Notes under the pieces: generated by a model
What the model was told of the DNA's origin: nothing
The model's database searches: none
Seen by the model: only the letters and a program-made list of their open reading frames with translations
Translations under genes and position numbers: made by a program
Shown: in pieces, positions 6,673 through 15,494 of the stretch
Numbering within the stretch: position 1 is the first letter of the stretch
Layout of the letters: each line of letters starts with the position of its first letter
Assembly: GCA_052318935.1 (NCBI GenBank)
Contig: JBQRKO010000003.1
Length of the DNA: 64,000 nt
Reading direction: 5' to 3' (one strand)
From: Niallia sp052318935
GTDB lineage: Bacteria > Bacillota > Bacilli > Bacillales > Cytobacillaceae

Positions 6673-8094
6673 ATGAGCAGCTTTAAGCAATATGAATTAC
6701 AACGGACAATGAAAAGCAGGCATCTTTTTATGATTGCATTAGGCGGAGTCATTGGGACCGGATTATTTTTAGGATCAGGTTTTACGATTAGTCAAGCTGG
6801 ACCTCTTGGTTCTATGCTTGCGTATATACTTGGTGGATTTTTAATGTATTTAGTCATGTTATGCCTTGGAGAATTGGCAGTTATTATGCCAGAACCTGGA
6901 TCATTTCAATCTTATACCACTAAATATTTAGGTCCTTCTACAGGATTTATGATTGGCTGGCTATATTGGTTTGGTTGGGCAAATACGGTGGGACTAGAAT
7001 TTACTTCCGCCGGTATATTAATGCAAAGATGGTTTCCTGATATCCCCATTTGGGTTTGGTGTTTAATTTTTGGCAGTATCACCTTATTAGTCAATGTAAT
7101 ATCTGCACGAAGCTTTGCTGAAACAGAGTTTTGGTTTTCAAGTATTAAAATAGCAGCAGTCGTCTTATTTATCATTATCGGTCTTGCTGCCACGTTTGGA
7201 TTTATTCATTTTCAAGGAAATGAAGCAGCTCCTTTTTTATCAAATTTTACAACTGATCATGGCTTATTTCCTAATGGCATGACAGCTGTCCTTCTCACAT
7301 TAGTGATGGTCAGTTTTTCATTCCAGGGTACAGAGCTTGTTGGAATTGCAGCAGGAGAAAGTGAAAATCCAGAAAAAACAATTCCTAATTCGATACGTAA
7401 TATTGTTTGGAGAACATTGTTTTTCTTTGTGTTAGCAATGTTTGTACTAGCAGCTATTATTCCTTATAAGACAGCAGGCGTTACTGAAAGTCCTTTTGTG
7501 GCTGTACTTGATAAAATCGGGATTCCTTATGCTGCAGATATAATGAACTTTGTTATTTTAACAGCAGTATTATCGGTTGCAAATTCTGGGTTGTATGCAG
7601 GCGCTAGAATGTTATGGTCACTTTCAAGAAGTGAAATGGGACCCTCTCGTTTATCAAAATTATCAAAAAAAGGTGTACCTATAAATGCTTTGCTTATTAC
7701 CTTTGCAGTTGCTTCATTTTCTTTAATAACAAGTTTCTTTTCAACTGACACAGTATACTTGTGGTTAATCTCCATCGCCGGAGTCGGCACAATTGTGTCC
7801 TGGATGTGCATTTGTGCTTCTCATTTCTTCTTTCGCAGACGTTTTATTAATGAAGGCGGCGATATTAAAGATTTAAAATTTAAAGCACCTTTGTTCCCTA
7901 TTGTTCCAATCCTCGGATTTGTATTGAATGGGCTAGTCTTAATTAGTCTGTTCTTTATTCCAGATCAAAAGGCGGGTTTATATGGGGGCGGAATTTTTAT
8001 TGCACTCTGCTATTTGTATTATCATTTTAACATCAAGAAAAAAAGGAAAATCCAAGAAAATAAGAGCACTATCAGAAAAACTAATGTCCGTTAA
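6673..8094 (+). CDS. Amino-acid permease, APC superfamily (AAT family)
   Basis: A 473-residue transporter with about 12 membrane helices, starting ATG behind TATGGAGGAAAATA. The first helix carries the substrate-binding GGVIGTGLFLGSGF motif, and FSFQGTELVGIAAGESENPEKTIP is the conserved block of the AAT subfamily (GabP, RocE, LysP, AapA relatives). It imports an amino acid by proton symport across the cytoplasmic membrane. Position between rocD and a guanidino-compound hydrolase points to ornithine, arginine, citrulline or a methylated arginine as substrate, but the sequence alone does not decide. The basic tail after the last helix (NIKKKRKIQENK) is cytoplasmic. Confidence 0.88.
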   Translation: MSSFKQYELQRTMKSRHLFMIALGGVIGTGLFLGSGFTISQAGPLGSMLAYILGGFLMYLVMLCLGELAVIMPEPGSFQSYTTKYLGPSTGFMIGWLYWFGWANTVGLEFTSAGILMQRWFPDIPIWVWCLIFGSITLLVNVISARSFAETEFWFSSIKIAAVVLFIIIGLAATFGFIHFQGNEAAPFLSNFTTDHGLFPNGMTAVLLTLVMVSFSFQGTELVGIAAGESENPEKTIPNSIRNIVWRTLFFFVLAMFVLAAIIPYKTAGVTESPFVAVLDKIGIPYAADIMNFVILTAVLSVANSGLYAGARMLWSLSRSEMGPSRLSKLSKKGVPINALLITFAVASFSLITSFFSTDTVYLWLISIAGVGTIVSWMCICASHFFFRRRFINEGGDIKDLKFKAPLFPIVPILGFVLNGLVLISLFFIPDQKAGLYGGGIFIALCYLYYHFNIKKKRKIQENKSTIRKTNVR

Positions 8095-8164
8095 GGATTA
8101 AATGATCACTAATCTTTTCGTATTGAAATAACTAATTCAAAGTATTAGAGAGGAACAAACAACA

Positions 8165-9016
8165 ATGATAAAAAGCGAAAATCTATTTAAGATAAAATGC
8201 CATAACGAATACAATCAACTAAAGCATGTAGTTGTGTGTCCACCAAAATATATGGAGATCAAAGAAGCTATTAATGAGACGCAAAAGCAATATCTTTTAG
8301 AGAATATCAATCAAGAGATTGCTATGAAACAGCATGAACAATTTGTAAAGGTTCTTCAGGAAAATGGAGCAGTAGTTCATATGCTTCCACCTGATGCTCG
8401 TTATAATGAGCAGGTTTTTACTCGGGATATTGGCTTTTGTTTAGGTAATACTTTATTTATCGGAAGTATGGAAAGTGATATTCGTAAAGGAGAAGAATCA
8501 GTTCTCAAAAACTGGTTGGATCATCATGGATTTACATATAGCGAAATTACATCAGGTTCAATTGAAGGCGGAGATGTTATTATCTCTGAAAATAAAGTAT
8601 GGGTTGGTTTGAGTGAAAGGACATCTCAAGAAGCAATAGATGAATTAAACATATTGTTGCCATCTTATGAAGTAATACCTCTCCCATTAAAAAAAGAAAT
8701 ATTGCACCTAGATTGTGTATTTAATGTGATTTCACCAAATACGGCGATTATTTATCCGAATGCTTTCTCCGAAGATGCACTTACGTTAATAAGAAAGCAC
8801 TATAACTTAATTGAGGTTGACGAAGCGGAGCAATTTTCAATGGGACCAAATATACTGTCACTTGAACCAGGGAAAATGCTCAGTCTTCCTCAAAATGTAC
8901 GAATGAATGAACAATTACGCAAAGCTGGATTTCATGTGATTGAAGTTGATTTTTCCGAAATTATTAAATCTGGTGGTTCTTTTCGCTGCTGTTCTTTGCC
9001 TATCTTGCGGATGTAA
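8165..9016 (+). CDS. DDAH / arginine-deiminase-like hydrolase, copy 1 (YkgA-like)
   Basis: A 283-residue member of the guanidino-group-modifying superfamily. Visible active-site elements: VFTRDIGF (Asp for guanidinium binding), EGGDVII, the histidine of ILHLDCVFN, and the C-terminal nucleophile region GGSFRCCSLP. The family includes dimethylarginine dimethylaminohydrolase (methylated arginine to citrulline plus methylamines) and arginine deiminase; B. subtilis YkgA is a close type. FTRD rather than the FTAN of arginine dihydrolases argues for a citrulline-forming, not ornithine-forming, reaction (inference). It follows the permease by 70 bases and probably belongs to the same transcript. A second copy, roughly 80-85 percent identical by eye, is at 10735-11586. 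True substrate is open. Confidence 0.8.
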   Translation: MIKSENLFKIKCHNEYNQLKHVVVCPPKYMEIKEAINETQKQYLLENINQEIAMKQHEQFVKVLQENGAVVHMLPPDARYNEQVFTRDIGFCLGNTLFIGSMESDIRKGEESVLKNWLDHHGFTYSEITSGSIEGGDVIISENKVWVGLSERTSQEAIDELNILLPSYEVIPLPLKKEILHLDCVFNVISPNTAIIYPNAFSEDALTLIRKHYNLIEVDEAEQFSMGPNILSLEPGKMLSLPQNVRMNEQLRKAGFHVIEVDFSEIIKSGGSFRCCSLPILRM

Positions 9017-9111
9017 TAAGTATTTGCCATCAAGAAAAAGTAACTTAAACAAAATCTGTACACAATAATCGCATTGCATACTCTTTTTTGTGAGAGCTTT
9101 TATGTACAGTG

Positions 9112-9155
9112 AGCACTTACAGAATGAAACGTTTTCTTTCTGTAGGTGCTTTCAT
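9112..9155 (+). terminator. Hairpin after hydrolase copy 1
   Basis: AGCACTTACAGAA (9112-9124) pairs with TTCTGTAGGTGCT (9138-9150, one G-T pair), followed by TTCATG. A 13-bp stem with a poor T tract; probably ends the rocD-permease-hydrolase transcript. It shares CTGTAGGTGC with the hairpin after rocD. Confidence 0.55.
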
Positions 9156-9215
9156 GATATGTCTAGTTGTCTGCAATTTAAGAATGTCATTCTCTTCTAT
9201 TCCTTGCGCTAATTA

Positions 9216-10376
9216 TTAATCATTGCTGGGTAAACCTTGTCTTTCCAGATTTAAAAGCTGTGTCTTCATTTCTAAACCACCACGATAACCGGTTAACGCC
9301 CCATTCTTCCCTACTACACGATGACATGGCACAGTGATTAAAACTGGATTAGCTCCAATGGCCGCCCCTACGGCACGAACAGCAGATGGTTTATTTATAT
9401 CGTTTGCAATGTCGGAATATGACTTCGTCTGTCCGTACGGAATCTCACAAAGCGCGTTCCAGACTGTAAGCTGGAATGCTGTTCCATTATAATCAAATGG
9501 TACAGTAAAAGTTTTCCGATTTCCTTCTAGATACTCAATGATTTCAACCGTATAGGGTTCAAGTTTTTCTCTTTCCTCAGCAAGAGGACTCCCTGGAAAG
9601 CTTTTTATAGCCCATGCAGCCAATTCCTCGTACGGTTTGTTCTGTGAACCAACATAGCATAGCCCCTTAGATGTGGAAGCAATATAAAAGTTCCAATCCT
9701 TATACTTCAACAAAGACCAATAAATAATTGGTGTTTCTTTTGAATTCATTTTAGATCCCCTCCCTTTTTTACGACGCAGCTGACGATATTGTTCTGGCGT
9801 ATAGCCGATTTTCTTTTTAAACAAAGTTGTAAAATAGGAAGTATTGGATATACCTACACAACTAGCAATATCCGCAATAGCTTTATTCGTTTGCATTAAA
9901 TACTCTTTAGCCGCATTTAATCTAACCTGTTGTATATACTCAACTGGTGTAATTCCTTTCATCTTTTTAAACGTTCGATGTAAATGATAAGGACTCCCAT
10001 GAGCAATATTCGCCAACGTTTCTAACGTTAATTTTTTGATAAAATTTTTATCAATGTATTCAGTGATAAAAGCAACCCATTCACTATCAGGCAACTTCTC
10101 ATTAGTTGGCTTGCAGCGTTTACAAGGGCGAAAATTTGCATGAAGTGCTTGTTCTGCGTTTTGAAAAATAAGCACGTTTTCTTTTTTCGGAAGGCGGGAT
10201 TTGCATGACGGTTTACAGAAAATCCCCGTGGTCTTTACAGCATAGCAAAATTGTTTATTGTACGAAGCATCATTATCTATAATTGCTTGCCACATTTCAT
10301 TTGTCATCATTTCGAGGCCTTTCAAATGTTCATGATCATGACTCATTTGAAATCCATTATTGGCGCTGTCCTTCAT
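9216..10376 (-). CDS. ada: Bifunctional Ada: AraC-type activator and DNA methyl-phosphotriester / O6-methylguanine methyltransferase
   Basis: A 386-residue fusion in E. coli Ada order. First comes the zinc domain with cysteines in NKQFCYAVKTTGIFCKPSC and FRPCKRCKP; one cysteine accepts methyl groups from phosphotriesters. Next is an AraC helix-turn-helix (around residues 105-205, SYFTTLFKKKIGYTPEQYR). The O6-alkylguanine transferase domain ends with PCHRVVGKNGALTGYRGGLE, where the Cys of PCHR is the suicide acceptor. B. subtilis splits these jobs between AdaA and AdaB; here they are one chain. Start ATG at 10374-10376 has GAGGTGAGG just upstream. It points against the flanking hydrolase genes and separates two paralogues, so it looks inserted or left between duplicated segments. 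Adaptive response to alkylation damage. Confidence 0.92.
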   Translation of the reverse strand: MKDSANNGFQMSHDHEHLKGLEMMTNEMWQAIIDNDASYNKQFCYAVKTTGIFCKPSCKSRLPKKENVLIFQNAEQALHANFRPCKRCKPTNEKLPDSEWVAFITEYIDKNFIKKLTLETLANIAHGSPYHLHRTFKKMKGITPVEYIQQVRLNAAKEYLMQTNKAIADIASCVGISNTSYFTTLFKKKIGYTPEQYRQLRRKKGRGSKMNSKETPIIYWSLLKYKDWNFYIASTSKGLCYVGSQNKPYEELAAWAIKSFPGSPLAEEREKLEPYTVEIIEYLEGNRKTFTVPFDYNGTAFQLTVWNALCEIPYGQTKSYSDIANDINKPSAVRAVGAAIGANPVLITVPCHRVVGKNGALTGYRGGLEMKTQLLNLERQGLPSND

Positions 10377-10734
10377 TATACCTCACCTCTTCTTTAACTT
10401 GCTTCATACCTAACACTATAACCTTTTAAATTTGAAAAAATAAGGCTTTAAAAATGAAATAGCAAGATAACAAAATGAGACTAGGTTATTAACCTTTTAC
10501 TAACTTCTGCATATTATATAAAAAAATAGTTTATGCTGGAATACATATTATATTTTCCTTTATGCTTTTGATGGATTAAACCATAACATATCTGTTAAAA
10601 TGACATAAATAGATTTGAACATGAGTCGAAATTTTGTTCTGAGTGCTTGAAAATATCCTATTTAAGCATCACTTTAGTAAGCTATTAACTTCAGTATTTT
10701 TAATATTCAAATTTATTGAGGGGAGCAAATGACA

Positions 10735-11586
10735 ATGATAGAAAGTGGAAGCCTCTGTAATGTAAACTGCAGAACGGAATATAACCATCTGAAGCATGTA
10801 GTCGTGTGTTCTCCGAAATATATGAGTATCAAACAAGCAATAAATGAGACTCAGAAACTCTATCTTTTGGATAATATTGATCAAGCGAAAGCTATGAAAC
10901 AACATGAGGAATTTGTTACAGTATTACAGGAAAATGGGGTAGAAGTTCATATGCTTCCCCCCGACGAACGTTATAACGAACAGGTTTTCACTAGAGATAT
11001 TGGCTTTTGTTTGGGGAATACCTTATATATTGGAAATATGAAAAGCGATATACGTAAAGGAGAAGAAGCGGCACTTAAAAACTGGCTGGATTATCATCAT
11101 TTTACATATGTTGAAATTACATCAGGTCCTATTGAAGGTGGGGATGTTATTATCACCGAAAATAAAGTATGGGTTGGCCTAAGTGGCAGGACCTCTCAAG
11201 AAGCAGTTAATGAATTAAAAACTAAACTTACTACTCATGAAGTAATCCCTCTGCTATTAAAAAAAGAGATACTGCACCTAGATTGTGTATTTAATGTTGT
11301 TTCATCTAATACAGCAATTATTTATTCAAATGCTTTCTCCGAAGATGCACTCACGTTAATAAGAAAGCATTATAAGTTAATTGAAGTTGACGAAGCGGAA
11401 CAATTTTCAATGGGGCCAAATGTACTGTCACTGGAACCAGGGAAAATGCTAAGCCTTCCTCAAAATGTACGAATAAATGAGCAACTACGGAATGCAGGAT
11501 TTCATGTTATTGAAGTTGATTTTTCCGAAATTATTAAATCAGGTGGTTCCTTTCGCTGCTGCTCTTTGCCTATCTTTCGGGAATAA
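10735..11586 (+). CDS. DDAH / arginine-deiminase-like hydrolase, copy 2
   Basis: A paralogue of the gene at 8165-9016, collinear along its whole length (283 residues) with the same active-site features: VFTRDIGF, EGGDVIITENK, ILHLDCVFN and GGSFRCCSLP. I choose ATG at 10735 because it aligns with copy 1 (MIxS start) and has GAGGGGAG ten bases upstream; ATG at 10729 is too close to that site. It has its own ~350-base upstream region rather than following the permease, so it may respond to different signals. Differences cluster near the N-terminus, in the Ser-to-Pro change before EGGD, and around residues 155-170, which may alter substrate choice. The neighbour ada separates the two copies. Confidence 0.8.
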   Translation: MIESGSLCNVNCRTEYNHLKHVVVCSPKYMSIKQAINETQKLYLLDNIDQAKAMKQHEEFVTVLQENGVEVHMLPPDERYNEQVFTRDIGFCLGNTLYIGNMKSDIRKGEEAALKNWLDYHHFTYVEITSGPIEGGDVIITENKVWVGLSGRTSQEAVNELKTKLTTHEVIPLLLKKEILHLDCVFNVVSSNTAIIYSNAFSEDALTLIRKHYKLIEVDEAEQFSMGPNVLSLEPGKMLSLPQNVRINEQLRNAGFHVIEVDFSEIIKSGGSFRCCSLPIFRE

Positions 11587-11589
11587 ATA

Positions 11590-11690
11590 CGTGAGTGGTA
11601 CTCCTTTTTCCCACAGGAGTATAGCGACGAGAAGGCTTGGCACTCGTCCACGGAAAGCGAAGTGTATTTTAGGCTGCGGGGTAAATAACA
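11590..11690. repeat. GC-rich repeat family, degenerate copy 2
   Basis: Contains TTCCCACAGGAGT, ACGGAAAGCGAAGTG and the tail AACAACAAAC shared with copy 5 at 49516-49726, but the central GCCTCCTCG block is missing. It appears to be a truncated or diverged member of the repeat family, located between the hydrolase stop and its terminator. Confidence 0.5.
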
Positions 11691-11720
11691 ACAAACTATA
11701 CGAAAAGAGTGTAAACAACA

Positions 11721-11765
11721 AACAGCCACAATTCATCTGCTTGAAAAAATTGTGGCTGTTTTTTA
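11721..11765. terminator. Bidirectional terminator between hydrolase copy 2 and the alanine symporter
   Basis: Perfect 13-bp stem AACAGCCACAATT (11721-11733) with AATTGTGGCTGTT (11748-11760) and a T tract on the plus strand (TTTTTA); convergent genes end on both sides. Confidence 0.88.
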
Positions 11766-11775
11766 CACTTTAAAA

Positions 11776-13200
11776 TTAAATCACATTGCTTTTTTTATTT
11801 TTAGAAGAAGATGGCCAACCCTCAATGCCCTCTAGATTCTCGATGCTGTCTTTATAAAACTGAGGGTCCTTCCCAGCTTTTTTCTGTTTAATGTAATCAT
11901 TCATTGCCGCAAAGGCAATTTTAGATAAAAACAAAATCGCAATTAAGTTGACAATTACCATTAAGCCCATAAATAAATCTGCTAAATCCCACACTAGCTG
12001 CACTTTTGCTACAGATCCAAAGAGAACCATAACAAGTACACCTATACGGTATACCATAAGCGCTGTCTTATTCGTATTTAAAAACTCAATATTTGTTTCG
12101 CCATAATAATAGTTTCCGATTAATGTACTGAATGCAAACAGCAATACCATAAGGGCAAGGAAACCTGGAGCCCATGAACCAATATGGGTAGCTAGTGAAG
12201 CTTGCGTTAACTCAATCCCGCTTAATTCTGTTTGTTTATAAACCGGTGAAAGCAGGACAATAAACGCAGAACTAGTACAAATAATTCCCGTATCAATAAG
12301 CACGCCCAAAGCTTGAATTAATCCTTGTTTAACAGGATGGCTTGTGACAGCAGCTGCTGCTGCGTTTGGTGCACTTCCCATACCTGCTTCATTGGAGAAT
12401 AGTCCCCTTTTAATCCCATTCATGATGATGGCAGCAAATGATCCGCCAAGCGCTTGCTCCAAGCCAAATGCACTTTTAAAAATCAGCATGAGAACGCCAG
12501 ACACTTCTGTAATATTCATGACGGTAATAAATAAAGCAATGCCGATATAAAGAACCGCTAATACAATGACAATGTATTCAGATGCTTTCGCAATGCGTTT
12601 AATACCGCCAAAAATAATAGTAGCAAAAACAACGGTCATAATAATGCCAAGTGTAAGGCGGTCTGTTCCGAAAGAGTTTTCAAATGCTACTGTAATAGTA
12701 TTCGACTGTACCGCATTAAAAACGAAGCCGAAAGAAAGAGTAATTAAGACAGCGAATACAGCACCCATCCATCGTTTTTTTAACCCTTTTTCCATATAAT
12801 AAGCAGGACCGCCGCGGAAACCTTCTTTGTCTTTCACTTTATAAATTTGTGCAAGTGTACTTTCAACGAAACTAGAAGTAGCACCAATTAGCGCAATAAC
12901 CCACATCCAAAAAATGGCGCCAGGACCGCCAAGTGCAATAGCAATGGCAATACCAGTTATATTTCCAGTACCTACACGAGCCGCCATGCTGATGCAAAAT
13001 GCCTGAAACGGAGAGAGTCCAGACTTAGAACCTGTTTTCCCTTCTTTTAATACAAAGAACATTTCTTTCAACATACGAACTTGCAAGAATCGTGATTTAA
13101 CCGTGAAGTATAGACCGGTTCCAATCAACATAATTATTAACAACTTAGACCATAAAAAATCGTTCAATTCCCCAATGACATTTATTAAAGCTTGTTCCAA
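11776..13200 (-). CDS. Sodium:alanine symporter (AGCS family, AlsT-like)
   Basis: A 474-residue carrier with about 11 helices and AGCS hallmarks: ISMAARVGTGNITGIAIA, GGPGAIFWMWVIALIG, EGFRGGPAYYMEKGL and GLFSNEAGMGSAPNAAA. It imports alanine, glycine or glutamine with sodium. The start is a TTG at 13198-13200 with AGGAGG seven bases upstream, giving MEQALINVIGEL, a normal N-terminus. Monocistronic, convergent with hydrolase copy 2 and sharing its terminator. The 280-base AT-rich stretch upstream (13201-13478) separates it from a divergent AbrB-fold regulator. Confidence 0.92.
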   Translation of the reverse strand: MEQALINVIGELNDFLWSKLLIIMLIGTGLYFTVKSRFLQVRMLKEMFFVLKEGKTGSKSGLSPFQAFCISMAARVGTGNITGIAIAIALGGPGAIFWMWVIALIGATSSFVESTLAQIYKVKDKEGFRGGPAYYMEKGLKKRWMGAVFAVLITLSFGFVFNAVQSNTITVAFENSFGTDRLTLGIIMTVVFATIIFGGIKRIAKASEYIVIVLAVLYIGIALFITVMNITEVSGVLMLIFKSAFGLEQALGGSFAAIIMNGIKRGLFSNEAGMGSAPNAAAAAVTSHPVKQGLIQALGVLIDTGIICTSSAFIVLLSPVYKQTELSGIELTQASLATHIGSWAPGFLALMVLLFAFSTLIGNYYYGETNIEFLNTNKTALMVYRIGVLVMVLFGSVAKVQLVWDLADLFMGLMVIVNLIAILFLSKIAFAAMNDYIKQKKAGKDPQFYKDSIENLEGIEGWPSSSKNKKSNVI

Positions 13201-13478
13201 TTATTTTCCTCCTCATAAAAAGCTGAGATCCTTTTATCTAACACCCTTCGATATCATACTTTACATCATATAAAAAGAGACAAAATCCGATAAAAATTTA
13301 CTAAACTTTAAGTATAAGTAAAATTTTAGCAAAATACTTTTTATACATCTTGTTAACTTTTATTACTAAGAATATGAATAAGAAATCTGCATAATTTCTT
13401 CACAAATACTTAATATAATAAAAAAACTACGTCAAAATTTATTGAATTTAATCTATTCTTTTAGAAAGATTGTAGAAG

Positions 13479-13787
13479 GTGTTGGTAATTCTGATCAAAA
13501 GGAAAATATATAAAAACGGGCAAATTTCTATCCCTAAACATCTACAGGAAGAGCTAAAAATAACCGATGGGGATCTTCTCTTTGTATATATTGTAAATAA
13601 AACGATTTTTATAGAAGCTGCACATGATAATGAAACCTTAAATCAATGTTATATTAGGGATGGACGCATCTCTATTCCAACAGAAATTCGACGTATATTA
13701 ACTATTACAAATAGAACAACTCTGATAATGGGAATTTCTGAGGATAAACAAAAAATTTATGTAAAAATTAATGAAGTACAAAATTAA
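13479..13787 (+). CDS. Small protein with two tandem AbrB/SpoVT-like swapped-hairpin motifs
   Basis: About 102 residues made of two similar halves. KIYKNGQISIPKHLQEELKI continues into DGDLLFVYI, and later YIRDGRISIPTEIRRILTIT continues into TTLIMGI. Each resembles the AbrB/MazE-type DNA-binding swapped hairpin (G-x-I-x-I-P followed by a helix), so the protein carries a pseudo-duplicated DNA-binding unit in one chain. It may be a transition-state-type regulator or an orphan antitoxin-like protein; no toxin partner adjoins it. The start is unclear: GTG at 13479 has only a weak upstream site, while AGAAGGTG at 13474-13481 would suit a non-ATG start at 13488-13491 (ATT or CTG). It is divergent from the alanine symporter. 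Confidence 0.7.
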   Translation: MLVILIKRKIYKNGQISIPKHLQEELKITDGDLLFVYIVNKTIFIEAAHDNETLNQCYIRDGRISIPTEIRRILTITNRTTLIMGISEDKQKIYVKINEVQN

Positions 13788-13850
13788 TATGGACTATTCA
13801 AATAAACGCTTTGAATCTTTCAATTATGCATTTTTTAGAAAGATTAAAAT

Positions 13851-13880
13851 AAGCCATTGCATACAAAGCAATGGCTTTTT
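13851..13880. terminator. Terminator between the AbrB-like and M23 genes
   Basis: AAGCCATTGC (13851-13860) pairs with GCAATGGCTT (13868-13877), loop ATACAAA, followed by TTTAAATT; the minus strand also has a T-rich tail. Convergent genes flank it. Confidence 0.85.
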
Positions 13881-13965
13881 AAATTAAGATTCTTTTTTTA
13901 CAATACCTAAAACGATTTACATTTTTTACAAAATGTTTTATTTTCCTCTTCTAAATAGCCTGATA

Positions 13966-15183
13966 TTATATAGACATATAATCTAATGGATTAATAGCAT
14001 TTGATTTTGCTTGGTTCCATTCACCCTTATGCATTTCAAAATGCAAGTGCTGTCCAAATGAATGACCAGTATTTCCCATAATGCCAATTTGCTGTCCTTT
14101 AGAAACAGTTTCTCCTGCTTGAACACTTCTATTATCCATATGTGCATAGACAGTAGTATAGATTTGTCCATCGATTGAATGAGAAATAAAGACAACATTC
14201 CCATAACTAGAGGAATAATAAGATCTACTAACAACGCCGTCGGAAGCAGCAACTATAGGAACATCAGCACTATTTGCAATGTCTATTCCAGCATGAAATT
14301 TATTCCATCTCTCTCCTAGAGTTGATGTTAATCGACCTTCAGCTGGTTTAATCCATACTCCAAAACTATTATTTTCAGTAGAAGCTTGTCCTGCCGTGTC
14401 TTTTTTTCGTGTGTTTTCTAAATCAATTGCTTTTCCGATTGCTTCATTTTGTGCTGTAAGCAACGATTGTTCCTCTTCTAAATTTAATTTCTCGTTCTCT
14501 AAAGATTCTTCTTTAGTTTTCAATGAAGCCATGATATCATCTTTTTCCTTTTTTTGAACATCTAAGTTTTTCTTCATTATTTCCATATCATTTACATATT
14601 GTTGCAAGCTTTCCAACTTTTCATTTATTTCTATTTGTTTTTTTTCTAAAAGTTCCTTATCATCAAGATGCTGACGAATCAAGTCTCCATCTGCATTAAC
14701 TATAGTTGCAACAGCACCTACTCTATCGATAAAATCACTAAAACTTTGAGATCCCATAATTACATCTAAATAACTGATACTCCCAGTTTGTTGGTATAAC
14801 CGAACACGTTCTTTTAACAACTCTTCCCGCTTTTTTATCCGGTCTTGCAATTCAGAAATCTCTTTTTTTAATTCCTCTATTTTTATTTTTGTATTCGTAA
14901 TTTCCTCATTCTTATCCCGTATTTTTTGATTTATATCACTAATTAACATATCAAGGCGTTGTATTTCTGAATTAATTTTATCTTGTTCATTGTGTAATTG
15001 ATTTAACTCTTGGTTCACTTTATTTATCCCAGACTCTACTTCAGAACGATTTTCTTGAACATCTTTTTTACTATGTAAGTCTTGAACCGAAGATGCAAAT
15101 GCACTAGAATCAATAAAAAATAAAGTAAAAGAAGCTGCAATTCCAATTTTTATAGCTGAGGTCTTAAGTGTTAGTTTTTTCAT
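13966..15183 (-). CDS. Secreted murein hydrolase activator / M23 peptidase with coiled coil
   Basis: A 405-residue exported protein: signal peptide (basic MKKLTLKTSAIK, hydrophobic core, cut near AFA-SS), a long coiled coil of about 200 residues rich in Lys/Glu/Gln (PcsB/CwlO/EnvC-like), a linker, and a C-terminal LytM/M23 domain. The zinc ligands are visible: HAGID (His and Asp), the His of AHMD, and HLHFEMHKG. All ligands are present, so it is probably an active endopeptidase, acting on cell-wall cross-links under coiled-coil control. Start ATG at 15181-15183 has AGGAG about 12 bases upstream. Monocistronic, ending at the bidirectional terminator 13851-13880. Confidence 0.9.
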   Translation of the reverse strand: MKKLTLKTSAIKIGIAASFTLFFIDSSAFASSVQDLHSKKDVQENRSEVESGINKVNQELNQLHNEQDKINSEIQRLDMLISDINQKIRDKNEEITNTKIKIEELKKEISELQDRIKKREELLKERVRLYQQTGSISYLDVIMGSQSFSDFIDRVGAVATIVNADGDLIRQHLDDKELLEKKQIEINEKLESLQQYVNDMEIMKKNLDVQKKEKDDIMASLKTKEESLENEKLNLEEEQSLLTAQNEAIGKAIDLENTRKKDTAGQASTENNSFGVWIKPAEGRLTSTLGERWNKFHAGIDIANSADVPIVAASDGVVSRSYYSSSYGNVVFISHSIDGQIYTTVYAHMDNRSVQAGETVSKGQQIGIMGNTGHSFGQHLHFEMHKGEWNQAKSNAINPLDYMSI

Positions 15184-15424
15184 TTCTGATTTTTTCTCCT
15201 GACTGGCGTTTATGCTTTTACTTCTATAACATTTTTAAAATATTGATTTATCCCCTAGGTAAACTTAAACACTAATATCTATTTCAATAAGCAAAATTAT
15301 AACATCACTTTTTGTCGAAATAGCAGTTAAAAAATTTTACAGTTATGTTTCGTTGTAATATTTTTAAAATGTTTTAGAAATCTCAAAATACGGGTAGAAA
15401 CAGACTAGAGTACTTTTTTCTTTA

Positions 15425-15439
15425 ATGGAGTCACTCCAT
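15425..15439. promoter_or_regulatory. Short palindrome and extended -10 upstream of the YdhK-like lipoprotein
   Basis: ATGGAG-TCA-CTCCAT is a perfect 6-bp inverted repeat at 15425-15439. Twenty-odd bases downstream lies TGGTATATT (15458-15466), an extended -10. The palindrome is centred near -40, suiting a regulator or metal-sensor site; the regulator is unknown. Confidence 0.4.
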
Positions 15440-15494
15440 ATTTTCTGCACATTTTCTTGGTATATTGTTAAACATCAAAGGAGGAGTTATTTAC

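Noticed and set aside
11477..11773. Several overlapping open frames around the end of hydrolase copy 2
   Set aside because: Shadows of the hydrolase gene and of the degenerate repeat and terminator.
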